From assembly GCA_937901445.1 (NCBI GenBank), contig CALDHY010000049.1, forward strand, positions 1 through 23,506: 23,506 bases of DNA. Direction: 5' to 3'. Shown here in pieces: positions 15,239 to 21,874 of this stretch (the stretch's first letter is position 1; every line of letters begins with the position of its first letter). Both the position numbers and the translations under genes were made by a program. The notes beneath the pieces were generated by a model, which saw nothing but the letters and a program-made list of their open reading frames with translations, searched no databases and had not been told where the DNA came from. Source of the DNA: an uncultured Selenomonadales bacterium. GTDB lineage: Bacteria > Bacillota > Negativicutes > Selenomonadales > Selenomonadaceae.

Positions 15239-16405
15239 ATGTCCAGTTTTGAAGATTTAAAAGTAAGCGCGGAAATTTGCGAACTTTTGAAGCGTCAAGG
15301 TATTTTAAATCCAACTACCGTACAAGAAAAAGTTATTCCGCAAGCTCGCGCAGGTAACGATTTAATCGTACAAGCAAAAACCGGCACGGGTAAAACTTTG
15401 GCGTTTCTTTTACCGACGATTGAACGCCTAAAAAAAATTGCCGTAACTCAAGAATTGATAATCGCTCCGACGCGGGAACTTGCCACGCAAATTTCAAAAG
15501 TTGCCGCCAAAATCTGCGCGACGCTTGAAATTGAAAGTTTATTAATTTGCGGCGGACAGGATATTGACAGGCAAAAAGAAAAACTGCGTCGCGTCCCGCA
15601 ATTAATTATTGGAACGCCCGGCAGGTTGTTAGACCATTTGAGGCGCGGCACTGTTCAGCTAAAAAATATTAATAAAATTGTTATCGATGAGGCAGACGAA
15701 CTTTTGAAACTCGGCTTCATTGAAGACGTTGAAAGTTTAATTCGTGAAACGGCAAAAGACCGGCAAATTATTTTGTGTTCGGCAACAATGCCGCTTAGAA
15801 TCCGTCAACTTGCCGCCGAATTTTTAAAATCGCCAAAAGAAATTTTTGTCGAAACTAAAACCGTTACGCTTGAAAATATTAATCAAGTCGTTGTAAAAAT
15901 TCCTGCAGATAAAAAATTTCAAAAGTTGGTAGAAATTCTGCAAAATGAAAATCCGTACCTTGCAATGATTTTCTGCGCGACGAAAGAAAATACTTCAAAA
16001 CTTGCGCTTGAACTTGCAAAGAAAAATTTTGAAGTTGATGAACTGCACGGCGATTTAACGCAACAACAAAGAAATTTCGTATTGAAAAAATTTCGTGAGG
16101 CAAAAATTCAAATTTTGGTTGCCACTGATATTGCGGCGCGCGGCTTGGATATTGAAGGCGTGACGCACGTTATAAGCTACGATGTACCGCGTGACGTTGA
16201 AACGTACATTCACAGAATCGGACGCACCGGTCGCGCAGGCGAAAACGGCACGGCTATTACACTTGTTGCGCCAAGTGAAATTGAACGCCTCCGCCGAATT
16301 GAACGCGGTATCAAAAAAAATATTTCAGTTAAACATTCTGCCAATAAAAATTCACGCGCTAAACAAATTAAAAAATCTGCGTCAAACATAAGGGCTAAAG
16401 ACTAA
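15239..16405 (+). CDS. DEAD-box RNA helicase
   Basis: This 388-residue ATP-dependent RNA helicase has two RecA-like domains with all usual motifs: Q motif (PTTVQEKVIPQ near 25-35), Walker A AKTGTGKT 46-53, PTRELATQ 77-84, TPGR 126-129, DEAD 150-153, SAT 181-183, ARGLD 300-304 and HRIGRTGRAG 325-334. The basic tail (about 355-388) probably binds RNA. It is close to the short CshA/RhlE-type core. ATG with CGGAGGT 5 bases upstream. The final codons (RAKD) and the TAA are encoded in heptamer array B, so the tail length has probably been changed by the repeat. Likely role: ribosome assembly or mRNA turnover. Confidence 0.95.
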   Translation: MSSFEDLKVSAEICELLKRQGILNPTTVQEKVIPQARAGNDLIVQAKTGTGKTLAFLLPTIERLKKIAVTQELIIAPTRELATQISKVAAKICATLEIESLLICGGQDIDRQKEKLRRVPQLIIGTPGRLLDHLRRGTVQLKNINKIVIDEADELLKLGFIEDVESLIRETAKDRQIILCSATMPLRIRQLAAEFLKSPKEIFVETKTVTLENINQVVVKIPADKKFQKLVEILQNENPYLAMIFCATKENTSKLALELAKKNFEVDELHGDLTQQQRNFVLKKFREAKIQILVATDIAARGLDIEGVTHVISYDVPRDVETYIHRIGRTGRAGENGTAITLVAPSEIERLRRIERGIKKNISVKHSANKNSRAKQIKKSASNIRAKD

Positions 16406-16425
16406 GGAATAAAGGCTGGGGAAAA
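16391..16425 (-). repeat. Tandem 7-bp repeat array B (five units) at the helicase 3' end
   Basis: On the plus strand five 7-base units stand in register: AGGGCTA, AAGACTA, AGGAATA, AAGGCTG and GGGAAAA. On the other strand these follow the TAGYCYT form of the family. The GGGAAAA end matches that of array E. The TAA stop of the helicase (16403-16405) spans two units. From here to 16540 there is only AT-rich sequence. Confidence 0.75.
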
Positions 16426-16540
16426 TTTTTTTCTTAGCTTTTTTTTACGCGACCGGTTTTAAAATTTTCGCAAGCATTGAAGGAAATTTTTTACACGCGG
16501 CGAAAATTGAATTGAAAACTTTGTTGAAAGGTGGCGCGTT

Positions 16541-16873
16541 ATGAGCATTTCGGTTAATATCTACTACAGCGGCGAAAACGGCAACGCCCGCAAATTCGCT
16601 GAAGAAATGGAAAAAAGCGGCACGGCGGCGGCAATTCGCAACGAAGCAGGAAATTTGCGCTACGAATATTTTTACCCTGCAAATGACGCCGAAACTGTTT
16701 TGTTGATTGACATTTGGCAAGACCAAAAAGCTATTGACGTTCACCACGCCTCGCCAATGATGCAAAAAATTTCTGCACTGCGCGAAAAGTATAATCTGCA
16801 TATGAAAGTTGAACGCTACATTTCAGACAGCGCGGGTATTCCCGATTCTGACGTAAAGTTTATTAAGCAATGA
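16541..16873 (+). CDS. ABM-domain (antibiotic biosynthesis monooxygenase-like) protein
   Basis: This 110-residue protein is a small ferredoxin-like fold of the ABM/YgiN group. It shows a beta strand SISVNIYYS, a helix NARKFAEEMEKSG, then YEYFYPANDAETVLLIDIWQDQKAIDVHHASPMM (read in parts), the W-x-D and HxxSP pattern of the family. Members include quinol monooxygenases, heme-degrading enzymes and LsrG-type isomerases, so no exact reaction can be given. ATG with AAAGGTGG 7 bases upstream. It overlaps the following lipoprotein gene in ATGA, which ties their translation together. Confidence 0.85.
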   Translation: MSISVNIYYSGENGNARKFAEEMEKSGTAAAIRNEAGNLRYEYFYPANDAETVLLIDIWQDQKAIDVHHASPMMQKISALREKYNLHMKVERYISDSAGIPDSDVKFIKQ

Positions 16874-17583
16874 AAATCTGCAAAATTTTTTTACTTGCGT
16901 TAATGTGCTTGAGTTGCGCGGGCTGTTTTCAAGCTGAATCAAATTTGAAAATTACTGACAGCGGCGCGGTTACAATGCGCAATAAATTTATTGGCGCGCC
17001 TTTAATCGCCGGAATTATCGAAGAAACAAGAAACAGCATAATCAAAAATAATCCCGACGCAAAAATTAAACCCGTAACTGAAGGCGGCTTTTCCGGTTAC
17101 GAATTTGAAATGTTTTTTCCAACTATGGAAAGTTTTGCCGCCAATAATTTTGAACTGTTTCAGGCGCGTCCCGGCAAATGCAACGGCATTCAAATTTCTA
17201 ACGGCTGGTTTTATAATTCTTACACTTTCGACCTTGTGTTTGAAGGGCGAAAAGATATTGACACTCAAGGCGCAATGTTGGCACAATCTTTCCTCGCGCA
17301 GATTAAATTTGATTTTTCGGTTGAATTACCGTACGCCGCCGAAAGTTCCAACGCCGATTTTATGAGCAACGACGGCAAAATTTTAACGTGGAATATTGCT
17401 CCGGCTCTGATTAACGGGCAAAATAAATCTATGCAAGTAAATTTTAAAATCTATAACACCGTACGAATTGCGGCAACTTTTTTCCTTGCTTTGATAATTA
17501 TTGCCGGTGTTATTTTTAATTTAAGTCAAGCAAAAAACAGGGAAAAGGCAGAAGGCAAAAGGCAAGAGGGGGATAATCCTTAA
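16870..17583 (+). CDS. LppM/DUF3153-like membrane lipoprotein
   Basis: This 237-residue protein has a lipoprotein signal (MKICKIFLLALMCLSCAGC) with the lipid-attachment cysteine at C19. A beta-rich domain (about 20-195) includes KITDSGAVTMRNKF, a pattern like LppM/DUF3153 proteins. A membrane span (about 199-220) and a short charged tail follow. Lipidated N-terminus plus C-terminal span matches that family, whose role is not known in bacteria outside mycobacteria. The ATG overlaps the ABM gene stop. The last 15 or so residues (EKAEGKRQEGDNP) and the TAA come from heptamer array C. The function is not established; the identity of the family is likely but not certain. Confidence 0.7.
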   Translation: MKICKIFLLALMCLSCAGCFQAESNLKITDSGAVTMRNKFIGAPLIAGIIEETRNSIIKNNPDAKIKPVTEGGFSGYEFEMFFPTMESFAANNFELFQARPGKCNGIQISNGWFYNSYTFDLVFEGRKDIDTQGAMLAQSFLAQIKFDFSVELPYAAESSNADFMSNDGKILTWNIAPALINGQNKSMQVNFKIYNTVRIAATFFLALIIIAGVIFNLSQAKNREKAEGKRQEGDNP

Positions 17584-17615
17584 TCCTTAGCCCCTAACCC
17601 TTAACCTTTAAAATA
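17539..17615 (+). repeat. Tandem 7-bp repeat array C, bipartite, 11 units
   Basis: This is the clearest array: 77 bases made of eleven units in exact register. Five purine units (AGGGAAA, AGGCAGA, AGGCAAA, AGGCAAG, AGGGGGA) are followed by six of the TAAYCCY type, from TAATCCT at 17574 to TAAAATA at 17615. The first half is translated as the tail of the lipoprotein; TAA at 17581-17583 is its stop. The Pfp ribosome site starts just after it. Confidence 0.88.
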
Positions 17616-17633
17616 CGAAGGGAGTTTTTATTA

Positions 17634-18899
17634 ATGGTTGGAGTAAGAAATGTAGTGGCGATAGTTTGCGGCGGCGGACCTGCGCCCGGTATCAACGCGG
17701 TTATCAGCGCAGTTACTAATACTGCAAATCGTCACGGCTGGGACGTTTTGGGAATGTATGACGGCTTTTCACATTTGGGACGCGGCGAAAAAAATTATAT
17801 TCGCCTCGACGCTTCAAACGTAAACCGCATTCATTTAACCGGCGGCTGTATCTTGAGAATGTCTCGTTTCAACCCTACTAAAAAAGAATCAGATTTGCAT
17901 ACCGTTGTTGAAACTTTGACTGAACTCGGCGTAAATTATTTGGTAACAATCGGCGGCGATGATACCGCTTTCAGTTCTTCCGCAGTTTCAGAATATGCTC
18001 GCAAACTCGGACGCACAATTAACGTTGTTCACGTTCCAAAAACTATTGATAACGATTTACCTTTGCCTGAAGGTATTCCTACATTCGGCTTTGAAACTGC
18101 GCGTGCATTCGGTACAACCGAAATTCAAAACTTAATGGAAGACGCCCGCACTTCAAACAATCGCTGGTATTTTACAATCGCAATGGGCAGGACTGCCGGA
18201 CATTTGGCACTCGGTATGGGGCGCAGTGCAGGCGCGGCGGTTACAGTTATTCCTGAAGAATTTCCGCAACCCAAAATTCGCCTCCAACAGATTGTAGATA
18301 TTATTGTTGGCTCAATCGTCAAACGCTATGTAATCGGCAAGAATTACGGCGTTGCAGTTATTGCTGAAGGCGTTATCGAAAAAATTGCTGAAGAAGATTT
18401 TGCTGAACTCGGCAACGTTGTACTTGACGAACACGGACACATTCGCTACGCTGAATTGGACTTTGGCGAAATTTTGAAACAAAAAGTTTTGGGCGAATTG
18501 AAACGCCTCAATATTAAAATGTCAATCGTCGATAAAGAAATTGGCTATGAATTCCGTTGCGCGGCTCCTATCGCTTACGATATTGACTATGCAAGAAATT
18601 TGGGCTATGAAGCAATGCAATTCCTTATGAGAGGCGACAGCGGCGCGCTTATCACAATTCAAGACAATGAAGCAGTTCCAATGCGCTTTGAAAATATCCG
18701 CGACCCCGAAACAGGCAAAACTTTTGTTCGTCGCGTTAATATTAATTCTGTTCATTACAAAATTGCACGCGGCTTTATGACACGCCTTGAAAGGGGCGAC
18801 CTTGAAGACAGAGGATTAGCCAACGCTTTCAAAATGGAGCCGGAAGAATTTAAAAACCGCTACAGTTACCTTTTCGACAATGAACCTACACTTGACTAA
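17634..18899 (+). CDS. pfp: 6-phosphofructokinase, probably pyrophosphate-dependent
   Basis: This 421-residue phosphofructokinase phosphorylates fructose 6-phosphate in glycolysis. GGDD at 107-110 (ATP enzymes have GGDG) and PKTIDND at 135-141 (ATP enzymes have PGTIDND) are the residues that mark the pyrophosphate-dependent type; D139 is the catalytic base. MGR at 184-186 binds the sugar phosphate. Length exceeds the 320-residue ATP enzymes and fits the longer PPi group. The ATG has AAGGGAG 9 bases upstream, just after heptamer array C. Nitroreductase follows 12 bases later. PPi use is inferred from motif residues. Confidence 0.9.
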   Translation: MVGVRNVVAIVCGGGPAPGINAVISAVTNTANRHGWDVLGMYDGFSHLGRGEKNYIRLDASNVNRIHLTGGCILRMSRFNPTKKESDLHTVVETLTELGVNYLVTIGGDDTAFSSSAVSEYARKLGRTINVVHVPKTIDNDLPLPEGIPTFGFETARAFGTTEIQNLMEDARTSNNRWYFTIAMGRTAGHLALGMGRSAGAAVTVIPEEFPQPKIRLQQIVDIIVGSIVKRYVIGKNYGVAVIAEGVIEKIAEEDFAELGNVVLDEHGHIRYAELDFGEILKQKVLGELKRLNIKMSIVDKEIGYEFRCAAPIAYDIDYARNLGYEAMQFLMRGDSGALITIQDNEAVPMRFENIRDPETGKTFVRRVNINSVHYKIARGFMTRLERGDLEDRGLANAFKMEPEEFKNRYSYLFDNEPTLD

Positions 18900-18911
18900 G
18901 GAGAGATTTTT

Positions 18912-19508
18912 TTGGAGTTTAGCGAAGTCATTAACAAAAGGCGCACAACGCGCCAATTTACAAATCAGCCGGTAGAAATTGAAAAAATTCAGCGCATCCT
19001 TGACGCAGGAAATAAAGCTCCGTCCTTTGACCATATGAGAAAATGGAGTTTCATAGTTATCAACGATGACGCGGCGAAAATTAAAGCGATTGAATGTATA
19101 AAAGTTTTGCCCTGCAATATCGAAGAGCCGAAAAATCCTTTTCAAGAAATGGTTAAAATTGCTTTTCCGAAACAACGCGCAATGTTTGAGCAGGCACAAG
19201 TTATAATTTTGCCAATTTTTAAAAGAGATGCACGAATTGTTGACGAAGAATCTTTTGGCAGACGCTTTATGGATTTTGCGGAAATTTGGTGCGTGATTGA
19301 AAATATTTTTCTTGCCACGACAAATGAAGGGCTTGCTTACACAATGAGAATCCCGACAGATAAACAGCCGCAGGAAATTTTAAAAGCGGTCGGTTGCCCT
19401 GAAGGTTACATTCTGCCCTGTATGATTGGTATAGGTTACGCCGCGCCCAATGCTGAATTTCCAACTCAAATTTTTCCTGAATCAAATATACATTACAACA
19501 AGTGGTAA
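18912..19508 (+). CDS. Nitroreductase family flavoprotein
   Basis: This 198-residue FMN-binding NAD(P)H oxidoreductase has the family start INKRRTTRQFTNQPV (residues 7-21, with the FMN phosphate arginines) and a C-terminal GCPEGYILPCMIGIGYAAP block. Length fits. Substrates of such enzymes are quinones, nitro compounds or flavin chemistry and cannot be chosen here. The start is TTG, placed by AAGGAGAG 7 bases upstream; it lies 12 bases after pfp, so they are probably co-transcribed. A strong terminator follows. Confidence 0.88.
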   Translation: MEFSEVINKRRTTRQFTNQPVEIEKIQRILDAGNKAPSFDHMRKWSFIVINDDAAKIKAIECIKVLPCNIEEPKNPFQEMVKIAFPKQRAMFEQAQVIILPIFKRDARIVDEESFGRRFMDFAEIWCVIENIFLATTNEGLAYTMRIPTDKQPQEILKAVGCPEGYILPCMIGIGYAAPNAEFPTQIFPESNIHYNKW

Positions 19509-19531
19509 AAAATTTTTTCCACAAAAAAATT

Positions 19532-19557
19532 AGCCCGTCAAATTGGCGGGCTTTTTT
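19532..19557 (+). terminator. Bidirectional terminator between nitroreductase and sugar kinase
   Basis: AGCCCGTC and GGCGGGCT form an 8-bp stem (one G-U pair) with a 5-base loop AAATT, followed by six T on this strand. On the other strand the flanking A run gives a T run too, so it can end both converging transcripts. Confidence 0.92.
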
Positions 19558-19570
19558 AGTTTCAAATTTT

Positions 19571-20476
19571 TTAAGCGTTCAAAAAGTTTTCAAATTCTTC
19601 AGCCGTCAAATATGAATCCTGCGTACCTTTGCGCGTGACGCTTAACGCCGCGTACTTTGAGGCAAGTTTCATTGAGTCAAGAATATTTTTGCCGTCTGCA
19701 TAATTTTTGACAAAACAACCTACAAAGGCATCGCCCGCGCCCGTGCTGTCAATCGCCTCAACTTTTAACGACGGTACAAATTCTTCAACGCCTTCAGCAA
19801 ACCAAATGGAGCCGCGACTTCCAAGCGTCAAGATAATATTTTTTATTCCATAAGTTAAAAGTTTTCTTGCCGCCACACGAATATTTGAGCCGGCTAAAAT
19901 TTCAAGTTCATCTTCATTAAGTACCAAAAATTCACAAGGGCAAATTTTTTCGATTGAAAGATTTTTGGTTACTGCATTCATTGGCGAAGGATTTAACAGC
20001 ACGGGAATATTATTTTTCTTGGCAAAGTCAATCGCCGCGTAAACAGTTTCAAGCGAAATTTCAAGTTGAATCACAAAAAGCCCGCAACTTTTTAAATCGT
20101 CCGCCGCTTGCAAAATATTTTCCGGCGTTAAAAAATCATTTGCGCCGCGATAAAGTACACTTCGATATTGCCCGGAAGATTCAACGATAATCATAACAAT
20201 CCCGCTTGAAACATTTGGAACTTTAATAATTTGGCGCGTGTCAATTCCGTTTTGCTGAAAATTTTCAAGCGCAGTTTTGCCGAAAATATCATTGCCTACA
20301 GCGGAAACCATTAAAATATCTGCACCCAATCTTTTTGCGGCAACGGCTTGATTCGCGCCCTTTGCTCCGCAAGCAATGTGAAAATCTTTTGCAAGTACCG
20401 CCTTACCATATTTCGGCGCATCGTCAACGTAAGAAACAACGTCAACCATTGTTGCGCCAATAACCGCTATTCTCAA
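19571..20476 (-). CDS. rbsK: Ribokinase-like sugar kinase (PfkB family)
   Basis: This 301-residue kinase has the PfkB/ribokinase features: GGGxAN-type ACGAKGANQAVAAKRLG at 35-51 (sugar binding) and DSTGAGDAF at 243-251 with catalytic D249. The N-terminal VIGATMVDVVSYVDDAPK is the usual first strand-loop. Ribokinase phosphorylates ribose at C5; related enzymes take other sugars or nucleosides, so the substrate is only likely to be ribose. No ribose transporter or regulator is nearby. The start is TTG with GGAGG 8 bases upstream. The MATE stop lies 15 bases before it, so it is probably the last gene of the comM-MATE-kinase run. Confidence 0.82.
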   Translation of the reverse strand: MRIAVIGATMVDVVSYVDDAPKYGKAVLAKDFHIACGAKGANQAVAAKRLGADILMVSAVGNDIFGKTALENFQQNGIDTRQIIKVPNVSSGIVMIIVESSGQYRSVLYRGANDFLTPENILQAADDLKSCGLFVIQLEISLETVYAAIDFAKKNNIPVLLNPSPMNAVTKNLSIEKICPCEFLVLNEDELEILAGSNIRVAARKLLTYGIKNIILTLGSRGSIWFAEGVEEFVPSLKVEAIDSTGAGDAFVGCFVKNYADGKNILDSMKLASKYAALSVTRKGTQDSYLTAEEFENFLNA

Positions 20477-20491
20477 AAAAATTCCTCCACT

Positions 20492-21841
20492 CTAAATTTT
20501 TATTTCTTTCAAATTTTTAATGTAAAATCTGTAGGCGATTATCAAAAATACCATTGTGAAAAACCAACTGACGCCGTAAACTGCCATTAACGCCGCGTAA
20601 GTCGGAATTTTGGCAAAGACCGTAAAAACCCAAGTAATTCTTATTCCGCAAACAAAAACCAACGTAATAATCGCCGGAGCCATTGAAATCCCATAGCCGC
20701 GCAGTGACCCCGAAATTATTTCCATTATGACAGAAATTATTTCCGGCGCAATGATATACCACAGCCGAATTACGCCCAATCTTATAACTTCGGCGTCTTC
20801 ATTAAAAAATCTTACAAGCGGCTCGGCAAAATATAAAATCGCCGCCGATAAAATAAACATCAGCAAAATATTTATCTGCAGTGAAACTTTTGTAACGTCT
20901 TTGCAACGCGGCAAATTCCCCGCGCCGTAATTTTGGCTTACAAAAGTTGTTGCCGCCTGCCCGAATCCGTTTGTCAAGCAAAAAACGTTTATTTCAATCG
21001 TAAAAGCCGCCGCGCTTGCCGCCATTGCGTCCGGTCCGAGCGCGTTTATCGCAGATTGTATCAGCAAATTTGAAAGTGAAAAAACCATTCCTTGAATACC
21101 GGCGGGCAGTCCGATTCTTACAGTTTCTTTCAGGCAAGATTTTTCAATTTTTAATTCGCTAAGTTCAAGATGAATAAAACCTTCAGCTTTTCGCAAGCCG
21201 TGAAATAAAATTAACGCGCTTACAGCATTTGCAATAACCGTCGCCCACGCCACGCCTTCGACGCCCAAATTAAATTTCAAAACAAAAATTAAATTCAGTG
21301 CGATATTTAAAAAGCTTGCAACAGTCAACGCAATTAACGGCGTTTGAGTATCGCCGCGACTCCTGAAAATCGCCGCCTCAAAATTGTAAATTCCCATAAC
21401 CGGCAATCCGAAAGCGTAAATTCTCAAATAAGTTTCAGCCATTGGCGCAACCGCCGCCGGTACTTGCAACCATTCAAAAACGGGATTGACTAAAATTTCG
21501 GCAACGCCGCAAAGTACCACGCCTACGATTAACGCCAATAAAAAAGCCGTATGTACGGCGTCATGCACACGGTCAAATTTTTCTGCGCCGATATTTTGAG
21601 CGATAACAACATTTGCGCCCAAACTCAAGCCCATAAATAAATTTACAAGCAAGCCAATCAGCGCGGTATTGTTGCCGACAGCCGCCATTGCATTTTTGCC
21701 GACGTACTGCCCCAAAACTGCAACATCAGCCGCGTTTAAAAGTTGTTGCATAAAGCCGGTTAAAGCAAGCGGCAGAGCAAACAAAATTATTTTGTCCCAC
21801 AGCGTGCCGTGCAACATGTCAATTTCACGAGTTTTTAACAT
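20492..21841 (-). CDS. MATE family multidrug/metabolite efflux protein
   Basis: This 449-residue protein has about 12 hydrophobic spans in two homologous halves, the MATE layout. The N-terminal half shows LPLALTGFMQQLLNAADVAVLGQ and MAAVGNNTALIGLL; the second half starts near 240 (IGLPAGIQGMVFSLSNLLIQ). Family members export cationic drugs or metabolites using Na+ or H+ gradients. Substrate not predictable. No strong ribosome site precedes the ATG; the only candidate is AGGGA, which lies inside heptamer array D. A second in-frame ATG at codon 9 has none either. It is 25 bases after the comM stop, so coupling to comM is likely. Confidence 0.92.
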   Translation of the reverse strand: MLKTREIDMLHGTLWDKIILFALPLALTGFMQQLLNAADVAVLGQYVGKNAMAAVGNNTALIGLLVNLFMGLSLGANVVIAQNIGAEKFDRVHDAVHTAFLLALIVGVVLCGVAEILVNPVFEWLQVPAAVAPMAETYLRIYAFGLPVMGIYNFEAAIFRSRGDTQTPLIALTVASFLNIALNLIFVLKFNLGVEGVAWATVIANAVSALILFHGLRKAEGFIHLELSELKIEKSCLKETVRIGLPAGIQGMVFSLSNLLIQSAINALGPDAMAASAAAFTIEINVFCLTNGFGQAATTFVSQNYGAGNLPRCKDVTKVSLQINILLMFILSAAILYFAEPLVRFFNEDAEVIRLGVIRLWYIIAPEIISVIMEIISGSLRGYGISMAPAIITLVFVCGIRITWVFTVFAKIPTYAALMAVYGVSWFFTMVFLIIAYRFYIKNLKEIKI

Positions 21842-21846
21842 TAAAA

Positions 21847-21874
21847 AAATCCCTAATACCTAGCCCCTATTTAA
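21847..21874 (+). repeat. Tandem 7-bp repeat array D (four units) between comM and the MATE gene
   Basis: Four units in register (AAATCCC, TAATACC, TAGCCCC, TATTTAA) fill the 25-base gap between the two genes and run into the comM end. The TAG stop of comM (21869-21867) is made by the junction of the last two units. The only ribosome-site-like AGGGA for the MATE gene is within it on the minus strand. Confidence 0.7.

Noticed and set aside
16406..16540. Terminator of the helicase gene
   Set aside because: A T-rich tract is present but no stable stem precedes it.
16445..16801. 118-codon open frame on the minus strand
   Set aside because: It lies opposite the ABM gene, has no ribosome site and reads as unrelated F/N-rich sequence typical of an antisense shadow.
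17539..17615. CRISPR array
   Set aside because: Units are 7 bases, contiguous, with no spacers and no cas genes in the window.
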